A DNA stretch of 55,329 nt, taken from assembly GCA_028290285.1 (NCBI GenBank), contig JAQGKD010000073.1:1-55329 (forward strand), read 5' to 3'. The notes below the pieces were generated by a model. That model was not told the DNA's origin. It did no database searches and saw only the letters and a list, made by a program, of their open reading frames with translations. The translations under genes were made by a program, and so were the position numbers. The stretch is from Hyphomicrobiales bacterium (GTDB lineage: Bacteria; Pseudomonadota; Alphaproteobacteria; Rhizobiales; Beijerinckiaceae). Shown here in pieces: positions 27,545 through 35,992 of the stretch (position 1 is the first letter of the stretch; every line of letters starts with the position of its first letter).

Positions 27545-27795
27545 CCGTTCATTGGTGAGCCCCCATTTTTTCTGTATTCAAGCGGCCGCCTTCGACATAC
27601 GAACGCCCTTTGGCCCGATGTGAGCGTCGGCCGCTCTTCCTGCGGAATTTGGCCGGCGAAGGTTTTTTGGGTTCTCGGCAGCAGCCTTGGCACAAGTGCG
27701 GCAAGCGCCGAATTGCTCAGAGCTATCGGCCGTCTTCCACGTATTGCCCGGCTCGAGGGGGGCAAGTGCGGACATTGCGCCAACCGGCACTGAGG

Positions 27796-28440
27796 CGATG
27801 AGTGCCTACATGGCAGCCTACGAAGACGATTTCGCTGCCGCGTCGGCTGTGGTCATTCCGGGCCCGCGCGAGGGGCTCGGCCGCAACGCGGTTAAAGCGC
27901 TCGGTTATTCGCCGTCGCTGTGTGACCCGGCAGCAGGTTCCGCCTTCGGGGCCATGGAACCGGGTGGCGCCCAGAGGCGCGCTCCTGAGCAGCGCGGCTG
28001 GCAAATGTGGGGCGCGGGAAAGGGCGGGCAGAGCGACATGCTCGGCGCGCAGGGTCGGGTTCACGGCAGGCGCCGAGACACGTGTCACGGCCGATAGCAA
28101 AATCGGCTTTGTTTTTGGCGGCGGGGCCGGCCGTTTTGGTGTTGCCGACGCACTTGGGGGCGGCCGCAGTGACATGGTACAGACAGCGCTCTACAGCCCG
28201 TCGGACTTCCGCTCAGCCTATGTGACCTCCACCGTGGCGTAGGCGTGGCGCCATGTGTCCACCGGCCGCAAGCTGACGATGTCCCGAAATGAACCACCTA
28301 GGGCCGCCTTCAGCGCGAACAGCTTTGCCGGCCAGGGAAGCAGGCTACCGATCAGGATGGCTCACACTGTTCGCATAAATGGGGTGACCTTTGCGGTCCC
28401 TTCGTACAGGGAACAGGGGGTCAGCGACCCTCCATTTTCG
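27796..28440 (+). pseudogene. autotransporter beta-barrel domain relic
   Basis: From about 27880 the plus strand shows GWQMWGAGKGGQSD, then in a shifted frame TADSKIGFVFGGGAGRFGVA, LGGGRSDMVQTALYSPSDFR and SAYVTSTVA followed by an in-frame TAG at 28240 where homologues have Tyr, then AWRHVSTGRKLTMS. Aromatic and glycine-rich amphipathic strands of this kind are the start of a C-terminal autotransporter barrel. The passenger domain and the last barrel strands are missing. At least one frameshift and one stop make it a relic. Confidence 0.65.
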
Positions 28441-28914
28441 CTCTCGATTGCGCCGCGCGAACGACAACGTCGACGCAGAGCCAGCTCGGGTTCCGGACTG
28501 ATCAGACTATGGCCGCCTTCCATGGAATGACTCTACACCTGCGAACCCGGACTGCGTGGAGCACTACGTCAAATCACCCTAATCAGTCTCAAGGGCGCTG
28601 ACTTCGGAGCGAAACCGTAATATATTTAGACGAACAGAATCAAAGCAATCACATGTGCAGGCGCTGTCTCCCAAGCTAGCATCCGATTCATTCCTGAGAC
28701 ACTTGGCCGACGCTCCAATTCACAGTGCAGTTCCATAATCTATCTTATGCGACTCTATCTTATGGAGAAAGACCGACGTCAAAAAAGCGCCGGTGTTGAT
28801 TGCCCACCATCGGTGCGCCCTGGCTGCCCTGTCCAGCGGCAACCCGGGGGGACCCCGCAAACGCGCGATCGCGATCCCCGCGGAATCGCATACCAGTCAA
28901 CTCGACAGTGGACG
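28441..28914. other. stretch without an assignable gene
   Basis: No coding region recognised. An 11-bp direct repeat (TCTATCTTATG at 28739-28749 and 28754-28764) lies near its middle in a locally AT-rich patch; too short to classify. Confidence 0.35.
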
Positions 28915-29205
28915 TCACCGGCATCTCGTCTCCATAATGGAGATTGTCGCAACGAGGTCATCGGGTAGTTCGTGTTCCCGTCCTTCCATTCCGAGAACCG
29001 CGGTTTGATAGGTCTTGCGTTCAGAATCCCACCCGCGCAATCCAACGTGATGCCGTTCGGTCCCGTCCTTATCATGGAAGGAAGCGCTATACGGAAGAAG
29101 TACCTCGGGTCCCTTCAGCCAAACTTCCACATCGTCATAAGTGTGAGCCCCTTTCTTATGTGCCTGACGCCAACCGGCCGCAGTGAATTTGTTGTCCAGC
29201 ATCAA
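28915..29205 (-). CDS. conserved hypothetical protein, about 95 aa
   Basis: Begins at TTG 29205 or ATG 29202 (MLDNKFTAAGWRQAHKKG) and continues YDDVEVWLKGPEVLLPYSAS, ERHHVGLRGWDSERKTYQTA and ends LVATISIMETRCR. The composition and even spread of charged and hydrophobic residues look like a genuine folded protein, unlike the surrounding relics. It starts exactly where the metallophosphoesterase relic ends. No family recognised. Confidence 0.5.
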   Translation of the reverse strand: MMLDNKFTAAGWRQAHKKGAHTYDDVEVWLKGPEVLLPYSASFHDKDGTERHHVGLRGWDSERKTYQTAVLGMEGREHELPDDLVATISIMETRCR

Positions 29206-29206
29206 G

Positions 29207-29659
29207 GTAAGGGGGCAAGTGCACGTTGCGATGGCTCATGCCAGCAGGCGTGCATAACGCGCAAGCCTCCCAGTTCGAGCCAGACGGGCGGCGTCTGAAA
29301 CCATGAGATGGCTGCTTGATGATCGGCAGATCCACCGCCGGTTTACGCCCGACATTTTTCATGCTGCTTCTGGTGATGTGAGTTGAATGGCTTGTGTTTG
29401 AGAGTCCATCCAACGGCATTGATTTCATGATTGCGCATTACGGCGCGCGCAGTTCCGGCTCGACACATTGACTGAGCAATGTGTAGGACGTCGGTTCGAT
29501 GTGGACGGCGATCAATGAAGTCACCAATGAACGCGACCTCCGGTTCTCATGCCGATAGACGCCCTCGACCTTGCGATAGTCTATTTTGGCGAGCAGACGC
29601 CGAAGGGCATCGGCATGACCGTGAATGTCACCGATTACGCGATACCTTTTGTACCTCAT
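29207..29659 (-). pseudogene. calcineurin-like metallophosphoesterase relic
   Basis: Frames on the minus strand supply in order: YRVIGDIHGHADALRRLL (metal motif GDIHG), VAFIGDFIDRRP (GDFIDRGP), AVMRNHEINAVGW (GNHE) and WFQTPPVWLELGGLRVMHAC followed by WHEPSQRALAPL. All are landmark motifs of bis(5'-nucleosyl)-tetraphosphatase/ApaH-like phosphoesterases, but they lie in at least three frames, Gly of GNHE is Arg, and the C-terminal half is missing. Dead gene. Confidence 0.75.
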
Positions 29660-29809
29660 ACTCGCTCCGTCAGATCTATTTTCATGTTAGATTTTAGCGA
29701 GAGAAACTGGCAGATTTGCGCGTGGGGACCCTCGATTTCGACGTCAAACGTCGAACCGTATTGACTCTTGGAATCCGGCAACGGCGACATCAGTCATGCT
29801 GCCGTTTTT

Positions 29810-30268
29810 TCAGGATAGCTTAATCTGAAAACCCAAAGCCTGGTATCGTCGAAACGCCATGATAAGTTTTGGCGTTGATCGAATGCGAGCCGCATGCACT
29901 TTGCCGCGCATCGCCTCGATGGTGCGCCCGTTCAGCGCCGCGTCCGGCTCCGTCTGGTAGCCCCAGTCGTGCAGGCGATGGTGGTGCATCTTGGCGAGGC
30001 CGAGCGAAATGTGGATCAGCGGATCCCGGTCACGGCCGCCCGCCTCCAGCACCAGCATGCGGGCGGCGCCGTCCGCGCTCAGACGATCGGCCAGCACGCA
30101 ACCTGCCGAGCCCCCGCCCACGATGATACAGTCGTAGTTTCCCGCAGCCTGGCGCCGCTTTTTTTTATTGTCAGCAGGTCGCACAGCGTTGCATTTTGCC
30201 GGCGCCGCTCGTCCTCGAGCCAAGGACGCTAGCTCGATTTTTCTCCGCGGCCGGGCTAGCGCCAACAT
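29810..30268 (-). pseudogene. GMC oxidoreductase N-terminal fragment
   Basis: The frame contains [20 protein letters not shown] (FAD-binding GxGxxG), LVLEAGGRD and [20 protein letters not shown] followed by MRGKV, the start of the GMC signature region (RGKxxGGSSxxN). After this point the sequence diverges into non-homologous residues and stops at 29810. GMC enzymes are about 530 residues; roughly 80 remain. The N-terminal 45 residues before YDCIIV are not family sequence. Confidence 0.7.
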
Positions 30269-30353
30269 TCACGGTGTCCGCGTCGGAGGCGCCGAGCACG
30301 CCAATGGTCCTTGTTCCAATCCCAGGATCGTTCCACGGGCCGCCAGACTTCAT
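30171..30353 (-). CDS. hypothetical ORF coupled to the binding-protein gene, 60 aa
   Basis: Its ATG overlaps the stop of the ABC binding-protein gene (ATGA at 30350-30353), the same overlap that joins other genes in this operon. The product begins [20 protein letters not shown] and has no recognised domain. It may be the first part of a fifth operon gene cut off by the rearrangement that brought in the GMC fragment. Confidence 0.3.
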   Translation of the reverse strand: MKSGGPWNDPGIGTRTIGVLGASDADTVNVGASPAAEKNRASVLGSRTSGAGKMQRCATC

Positions 30354-31378
30354 TTTGCCCCCTGCCCGGCCGTGGCACGACGTCCCACCTGCGTGTCGAT
30401 CAGGCGCTCAACTGGCACGTTTACGCCGGGGTTGAGTGTCTCGACGAACTCCTTGATTTTTACGGCATCCTCCATGCCGATCTGTGGCGTCGTCGGCACG
30501 AGCAAGCGCACGTCGCGATAGCCGCCTTCGAAGGAGGCATCGTCGAACGTGTTCAATCTCTTGCGCAGCAATGCCTTTGCGGCTTCAGGCTCCGCCTTGA
30601 TGAAATCCATCGCCTTCTGCAGGCCCCGATACACCGCCGCGGCCGCATCTCCGTTGGCCGCCAGCCAATCCGTATTGCCAATCAGGCACATGTAGGGCTC
30701 GCCCTTGAGAGGAGCCCACTCGCCCTTGGCGCCACTGTAGAGCAGGAAGGCGCCCATCTTCTCGACAGCTTGCAGGGATGTCGGCGCCGAGAGCGCGAAG
30801 GCGTCGATGCGCTTGTTTTCGAGAGCCGCCAGCATCGGCGCCGATGGCCCGATCGGCAGGATCGTCATGTCCTGGTCGGCTTTCCAGCCGCGCTTGGCAG
30901 CGATGAAGCGGATCAGCATGTCGGACGAACCCCCCGGGGACCATGCTGCAACCTTGAGCCCCTTGAGCGCCTCGAAGCGCTCCTCGACCGGCATATCCGC
31001 CCGTAGTTTGAGGCGCGTGGCAACGTCCTTTGAGACGACGATGTCGCTGCCGTATTCCTTCGTAACGATCGCGAAGGTTGCCAGCTTCTCGCCCTTTGCG
31101 ATGGCCAGAGCGGCCGTCTGGGGCAGTCCGACGAAGAAGTCGATGCTGCCCGCGATGGTGGCCGACGCCGCGGGGCTGCTGCCTCCGAGCTGGATAGCCT
31201 CGACGCTCACCCCTTCGGATTTGAAGAAGCCCTGGTCCTCGGCAATGTAGAGAGGGGCGTAAGTGAAACTGACGCTGGCGATGCCGTATCGCAATTTATA
31301 GTCCTGCGCCTGCGCGCCGTTGCCGGCCGCGAAGAAGCCGACAAGTGCGATCCCCAATAGTGCCACCTTGCTGCGCAT
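30350..31378 (-). CDS. ABC transporter substrate-binding protein, NMT1/SsuA-TauA-like
   Basis: 342 residues from ATG 31378. Sec signal peptide (SKVALLGIALVGFFAAGNGA, cleavage after AQA), then the NMT1/THI5-like two-lobe fold: LRYGIASVSFTYAPLYIAED, GFFKSEGVSVE, FFVGLPQTAALAIAKGE and a hinge near GLKVAAWSPGGSSD. Members of this group deliver sulfonates, taurine, nitrate, pyrimidine precursors or related small molecules; the neighbouring TauD-type dioxygenase favours a sulfonate-like ligand (inference). A GGGGGA site precedes the ATG; an upstream in-frame start at 31402 is less likely. Last clear gene of the operon. Confidence 0.87.
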   Translation of the reverse strand: MRSKVALLGIALVGFFAAGNGAQAQDYKLRYGIASVSFTYAPLYIAEDQGFFKSEGVSVEAIQLGGSSPAASATIAGSIDFFVGLPQTAALAIAKGEKLATFAIVTKEYGSDIVVSKDVATRLKLRADMPVEERFEALKGLKVAAWSPGGSSDMLIRFIAAKRGWKADQDMTILPIGPSAPMLAALENKRIDAFALSAPTSLQAVEKMGAFLLYSGAKGEWAPLKGEPYMCLIGNTDWLAANGDAAAAVYRGLQKAMDFIKAEPEAAKALLRKRLNTFDDASFEGGYRDVRLLVPTTPQIGMEDAVKIKEFVETLNPGVNVPVERLIDTQVGRRATAGQGAK

Positions 31379-31404
31379 GCCATCCCCCCATTTCGCTGCC
31401 ATCT

Positions 31405-32181
31405 TCAGATGGTCACTTCCTGCGTGTCATGTTGCGCCTGCCAGGGCATGAGCGCGACTTCCGCCACCCGAACGAGCCCGTTCAAAGCCATGCTGAGGGC
31501 GACGATCACCACCAGCGTGGCAAACGTGCCCGCCGTGTCGAACGTGCCCGCCGTGTTGGCCAGAAGAAAGCCGAGACCCTTGTTGGTCGCCATCATCTCG
31601 CCAAGGATCGTCCCGATGAGCGCGTAGGGAACAGACAGGCGCAAGCCGGTAAAAACCCAGACGAGAGCCGACGGCAACACGACCTTCAGCATCAAGTCAG
31701 CTTCGTTCGCGCCCATGAGGCGAAGAATGGTGAGCTGGTCCCGGCTCACGTTGCGAACGCCCGAATAGGTGTTCAGGAAGACCAGGAAGAAGACGACCAC
31801 AGCAACGAAGATGATCTTCATGCTGGTGTCGACCCCGAACCACAGCACAAAAACGGGCGCCAGAGCCACCTTCGGCATGCTGTAAAAAGCCATCAGGAAG
31901 GGATCCAGGACCTTGGCTACCTGTGTAGCTCGCCCTAGCACCAGGCCAACGACCAGACCTGCCAAGGAGCCGATGAAGAAGCCGACGAGCGCCACGTAAA
32001 GGGTCGCCAACAGATGCCCTGCCAGCGTCCCGTCGCCGACCCACACCACCAGCCGCGTGTACACGTCAGTCGGCTTGCTCAGGTAGAATTCGAGATGTCG
32101 CTGCGTGGAGAGCAGTTCCCAGCCGATGATCAGGGCGGCAGCCAGGCCAAGACGAGCGAGTATCAAACCGAGACGATTCAT
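31405..32181 (-). CDS. ABC transporter permease, SsuC/TauC-like
   Basis: 258 residues from ATG 32181, about six transmembrane helices, with the cytoplasmic EAA-type loop LRLMGANEADLMLKVVLPSA that contacts the ATPase. Full length. The ATG overlaps the ATPase stop by 4 bp (ATGA), so translation is coupled. Near its end an 18-nt unit is duplicated in frame (31523-31556), giving TAGTFDTAGTFA at the start of the last helix. It is followed 26 bp later by the binding-protein gene. Confidence 0.9.
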   Translation of the reverse strand: MNRLGLILARLGLAAALIIGWELLSTQRHLEFYLSKPTDVYTRLVVWVGDGTLAGHLLATLYVALVGFFIGSLAGLVVGLVLGRATQVAKVLDPFLMAFYSMPKVALAPVFVLWFGVDTSMKIIFVAVVVFFLVFLNTYSGVRNVSRDQLTILRLMGANEADLMLKVVLPSALVWVFTGLRLSVPYALIGTILGEMMATNKGLGFLLANTAGTFDTAGTFATLVVIVALSMALNGLVRVAEVALMPWQAQHDTQEVTI

Positions 32182-33026
32182 GCCCCAGCCCCCGCCGGCC
32201 TGAGGTCGGGGGTAAGCGTCTCCCAAAGCTGATGGGAAAGCTCAGTGAAGCGAGGATCCACCCGCAGATGTGCGAGGTTCCGGTTGGCCGGAAGGCCGGT
32301 TTCGATGACCTCCCGGATCCGTCCCGGACGACCGCTGAAAACGAAGCACCGGTCGGCCAGAGAGATGGCTTCATCCGGGTCGTGTGTGACGAAAATGACC
32401 GTCTTCTCGAGGCCGGTGCAGACCTTGCGCAGCTCCGCCTGCATGGCGAGACGCAACTGCGCGTCGAGCGCCGCAAAGGGCTCATCCATCAGGAGTGTTT
32501 CAGGGTCGCTCGCAAGCAAACGCGCCAGCGCCGCGCGCTTGCGCATGCCGCCCGACACCTGACTCGGGTAGGATGTCTCGAAGCCGCTGAGCCCAACGAG
32601 GTCGATGAGCTCCTGGACTCGTCTCTTTCGGGCCGCCGCTTTCATCCGCTGGATCTCGAGCGGCACGGATATGTTGCCGGCAATGCTGCGCCACGGCAGG
32701 AGGTGATCGCTCTGCGTCATGTAGCCGACACGGCGGTTGATCCCATTCACCGGCACACCTGCGTAGGAGACGACGCCGGTGGTCGGCTTCATCAGGCCCG
32801 CCGTCATATTGAGAAGGGTCGACTTGCCGCATCCGGAGGGGCCTACCAGCGTCACGAATTCCCCCGTGCGAATGGAGAGCGTGAGATCCTCAACCGCGAC
32901 CAGGGATTTGTCTCCCGACTTGAAGACCTTCGAGACATTCTGGAAGCTGATCAACGGCACCGCGACCGCCGCGCTCGCGCATCGGCGGGCCAGCGCAACA
33001 TGCTCGCTTTCGAGGGAAATTGTCAT
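32178..33026 (-). CDS. ABC transporter ATP-binding protein, SsuB/TauB-like
   Basis: 282 residues. Walker A GPSGCGKST, Q-loop YMTQSDHLLPWR, signature VSGGMRKRAAL, Walker B LLMDEPFAALD and switch His in VTHDPDEA, in the correct order and spacing. The Q-loop with LLPW is characteristic of the nitrate/sulfonate/taurine subfamily. The first 25 residues (before VPLISFQNVSKVF) are a non-family extension. It starts 35 bp after the dioxygenase stop and overlaps the permease start. Confidence 0.93.
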   Translation of the reverse strand: MTISLESEHVALARRCASAAVAVPLISFQNVSKVFKSGDKSLVAVEDLTLSIRTGEFVTLVGPSGCGKSTLLNMTAGLMKPTTGVVSYAGVPVNGINRRVGYMTQSDHLLPWRSIAGNISVPLEIQRMKAAARKRRVQELIDLVGLSGFETSYPSQVSGGMRKRAALARLLASDPETLLMDEPFAALDAQLRLAMQAELRKVCTGLEKTVIFVTHDPDEAISLADRCFVFSGRPGRIREVIETGLPANRNLAHLRVDPRFTELSHQLWETLTPDLRPAGAGA

Positions 33027-33061
33027 TGGGCATGAACTCTCACGCGAAATCGGACCTGAGC

Positions 33062-33907
33062 TCAGGACGGCCTGGCATCGCCCTCGATCGTCGTGCGCAG
33101 CATCAGGCGACGTTCACCGGCTGGAAAATCAGTGCGCGCGTGCATCGAACATCTGTTGTCCCAGACCAGCAGGTCGCCCGGCCGCCACACGTGTTCGTAG
33201 GTGAATTCCGGCTTTTCGGAATGATCGAATACGGCTGCAAGAAGCGGCTCGCTCTGCGCTTCGGTCATGCCCGCGACACCGGTCGTCATGAGGCGGTTGA
33301 CATAGACGGCCTTGCGGCCTGTCTCCTCGTGCGTCCGGAATACCGGGTGGGTGGATTCGGAAAAGGCAGCCACGCCCTTGTCGTCACCCTTTTTGGTCGA
33401 ACCATAATTGTAATGATGGGTCGCACGCTGTCCCTCCAGCGCGTCCCGAACGTCGGCAGGCAGCGTTTCATACGCCGCATAGCCATTGGCGAACACCGTG
33501 TTGCCACCGACAGGGGGAACCTCGACGGAGTAAAGACAGGTGCCCTTATGGGGTATCGCGGCGTGCAGCATGTCATGATGGAACATCATCTCGCCATCCG
33601 GCAGGGAGCCGATCGGCTCGCCATTTTCGCGGATGTTCGAAATCAGCATGATCCCGTCGAGCATGGAATCGAAGCCAGACGGCCGGAACGCCTTGGGCCG
33701 CGCGAGCTTGCCGACCTCGCCGAACACAGTGGTCGCAGTAAGGAGATCCTGCTGTGTCAGTTTCTGGCCGCGAAACAGAAGCACGAGGTGCTTCAGCCAA
33801 AGCTGATGGAGCTCGTCGGCGAGTTCCGCCGACACGGGCTTGCTGAGATCGACGCCATGCACTTCCGCGCCGATATGCTTCGACAACAGGGTGACATCCA
33901 GAGCCAT
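33062..33907 (-). CDS. TauD/TfdA-family Fe(II)/2-oxoglutarate dioxygenase
   Basis: 281 residues from ATG 33907, which follows GGGAGG by 8 bp; the much longer open frame to 34411 is non-coding. The iron triad is H110-x-D112 (FHHDML) and His about 256 (SMHARTDF), and the 2OG-binding Arg is in LMLRTTI (about 271). N-terminal SKHIGAEVHGVDLSKPV is typical of the family. These enzymes hydroxylate next to a sulfonate, ether or sulfate ester, releasing the group. As first gene of an operon with an SsuABC/TauABC-like importer, the likely role is to break down the imported compound; taurine itself is only one possibility. Confidence 0.92.
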   Translation of the reverse strand: MALDVTLLSKHIGAEVHGVDLSKPVSAELADELHQLWLKHLVLLFRGQKLTQQDLLTATTVFGEVGKLARPKAFRPSGFDSMLDGIMLISNIRENGEPIGSLPDGEMMFHHDMLHAAIPHKGTCLYSVEVPPVGGNTVFANGYAAYETLPADVRDALEGQRATHHYNYGSTKKGDDKGVAAFSESTHPVFRTHEETGRKAVYVNRLMTTGVAGMTEAQSEPLLAAVFDHSEKPEFTYEHVWRPGDLLVWDNRCSMHARTDFPAGERRLMLRTTIEGDARPS

Positions 33908-33990
33908 CTTGCATCCTCCCATCAACACGACGCCCTCGTAACGCGGGGCATCTGCGTCAGCGTCCACTAGAACCGTTGGCCGATTGAAAT

Positions 33991-34029
33991 GCAAGTCGCG
34001 ATCTTGATCCATTTCGGGATGCGACTTGC
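33991..34029. promoter_or_regulatory. candidate operator upstream of the dioxygenase-ABC operon
   Basis: A perfect 9-bp inverted repeat, GCAAGTCGC (33991-33999) and GCGACTTGC (34021-34029), centred about 100 bp upstream of the dioxygenase start. Half-site spacing of about 30 bp centre to centre suits a dimeric or looped regulator. No regulator gene is adjacent, so the link is inference from position and symmetry. Confidence 0.4.
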
Positions 34030-34140
34030 TCCCAGCAGGCAGAGAACCCGTCCGACGGATCACAGCAAGACGCAGACATCGACGGCTAGCGGGACAATCC
34101 CAAACCGCAAGCATCAACAAAGCGGCCGTAATTGATCTTT

Positions 34141-34176
34141 CCGTAGGGAGCCCCGCGTATCGGGGGCTCCCTACGG
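34141..34176. repeat. perfect 14-bp inverted repeat (long hairpin)
   Basis: CCGTAGGGAGCCCC (34141-34154) pairs fully with GGGGCTCCCTACGG (34163-34176) around an 8-nt loop. Neither strand has a T-run after the stem, so it is not an ordinary intrinsic terminator. It lies upstream of the operon in a region with no recognised gene. Confidence 0.75.
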
Positions 34177-35322
34177 CAGGTAGCTCTAGCTTGGCTTGCC
34201 TATTTCGGTTTGACGCTGGGTACCTGTTCGAGCGGGTGCCTAGTGCGGGGCAGCGGCGTTGCGTTCTGCCAACGACTGCATTCACAAAGGCTTCGCGCGC
34301 CCACAAGTCGAAGCCGACCACGCGAATGGCCAAACCGATCCTTGGTGTCGGGACAGCATTGCCATGCAGGCGGCGGCGAATGGTTGCGCCACCTCCTGGC
34401 CCACACCACATCGTGGATCGAACGTCGCGTTGCGAGCCTGCCAGTACCGCTCGGTTCCTCAGAGTATCTTCTGTCCTCCGTCACCGAGATGTGGAGCAAA
34501 GATCCGGACCAAACCGAGGCATCGTCCTTGGGGAAATGCCGGTCTGAAGGGGTCAGCTGTCGATGCTCGCCCGAGAAAGGGCCATCAATGGCAGCGAAGG
34601 TGATGAAGCCACTATTCAGGAGAGTAGTGAGCCGCTCATACGGTTCGCCCACGCCTTTGACCGCTCCAACATGGGTCACTTTCTCAAGGCGGATGTTCGT
34701 CCTCGAGAGGGAGCCTAACCAGGCCAGACGTTCGAGCGTTTGCACATCCTTAGACCACATCGAATTGTCACCCGAGTCGATCCCACACAATGTTTGCGTC
34801 TCGCCCTGCAACTGCGCTGCGGGGTCGCAAGGGCCTCCTTCAGAAGACGCTTGAAGTCGGCGAAGGTTTTCAGGAGTGCTCGACCTCGCTCGATGTGTAA
34901 TCGAACTTCTCGTCGGTAAAATATTCGCCCGACGCATAATTCTCGCTTTTAAGAAACGGCTCTGCCAAACGACCAACGGGCGTTAGCCTAATCCACCATC
35001 CAGACAACGTGGGAGATCAAACGCCTCTCGTCGAACATCCGTTCAGCCATCCACATCTGCTCGCGGCTGGTAGGTTCGGTCCGCCGATGCGGTCCAAGAA
35101 GCAGTTCGCAACCCGGGGCGGCGCCTGTGAGCGCTTCCATCCAGGTCTAGCCAGCACAATTGAGCGGCGCGTGTTCATATGCCTCGCTGTATCAGCCGCA
35201 CGGCTGTAATCCGCGCGACCGATCAGTGCGCTCCTCGCCCTCGAATTGCCCGATGGACGGCAGGACAAGGTTCACGACAGCAAGACAGGCGATCATCGCC
35301 GCCTTGAGCCAAGGGTGAAATC
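34177..35322. other. long stretch without an assignable gene
   Basis: Large overlapping frames exist on both strands (minus 34200-34976, plus 34210-34854). The minus frame has some protein-like parts (RLTTLLNSGFITFAAIDGPF, loosely reminiscent of DUF429 nucleases) and a further minus piece near 34880-34980 (FLKSENYASGEYFTDEKFDY), but stops and frame changes separate them. Best read as decayed coding sequence. Confidence 0.35.
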
Positions 35323-35622
35323 ATGGACTGGAAGATATGCGTGTCGGGTGACGCGCTCAGACAGGGCACCGTCTTGCGGGCGAGGCCATGCGCGTACGTA
35401 CGGGGACGTTCACCATCGGATTTCAGATTCGGAGAGCAGATCGTCCTCAGCTTTCTCCCTGAGGGGATCGCGCTGGGTGGAGTTCTTGCCGGTTCGCCGG
35501 GAAAAGCCACCGTCCGCATCGATGAAGATCAGATCTGGGAGATTTTCCGTGTTTTCGAAAGACCGGACCTTCAGAACGGATGGGAGACCTGGGCCGTTGG
35601 GCGGCCTGTGTTTCGCGCCTGA
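35323..35622 (+). CDS. conserved hypothetical protein, 99 aa
   Basis: MDWKICVSGDALRQGTVLRA, then RSPSDFRFGEQIVLSFLPEG, GGVLAGSPGKATVRIDEDQI and ends ETWAVGRPVFRA. Composition suggests a beta-rich folded protein. A remnant of the same gene (VLSILPEG..AGGVLAASP) is found directly upstream of the second flagellin at 47505-47580, so this gene and flagellin 1 probably belong to one duplicated block. No known domain recognised; about 370 bp separate it from flbT. Confidence 0.55.
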   Translation: MDWKICVSGDALRQGTVLRARPCAYVRGRSPSDFRFGEQIVLSFLPEGIALGGVLAGSPGKATVRIDEDQIWEIFRVFERPDLQNGWETWAVGRPVFRA

Positions 35623-35992
35623 AGCTAGGCGATGAGACGCGCCCCTCCCCCGCAACATATGCGCAAGCTGATGTTGACCCTGCTCTGCGGTCCAAACCTG
35701 CAAGGCCATTGCGTAGAGGAGCTTCAGAATGACCTTCCGAGATCTGCATCACTTCTGGCGGCAGCGTGCAGGCAGAAGAAAGGGACGGACGAGAGCGCCA
35801 GTCCGGACGACGATCGGCGGATGGCCTGGCGTTTCTTCCCGGAACAGCGGCGGGGGAACGAGAGCAGGCAAGAGCCGCTCGTCGGCCAGTCGACGCGGAA
35901 AACCCTGCGGGTGACCGCCGGTCAGCTCGGCGCAAGCTACGGGCGGCTTAATCCGAGTATGCGGCGTGACATCGACAAGGTAGAGCAGGATC
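35623..35992. other. stretch without an assignable gene
   Basis: Several arginine-rich overlapping frames on both strands with no recognisable motif. It may carry the promoter for flbT. Confidence 0.35.

Noticed and set aside
34141..34176. Perfect hairpin as an intrinsic terminator
   Set aside because: No T-run on either strand after the stem; kept as an unexplained inverted repeat.
33908..34411. 168-codon N-terminal extension of the dioxygenase frame
   Set aside because: Residues are not family-like, it crosses the candidate operator and the hairpin, and a good ribosome site stands at 33907.
34200..34976. Minus-strand 258-codon frame as a DUF429-like gene
   Set aside because: Only one short piece resembles the family and the remaining motifs are absent; left as possible decayed sequence.
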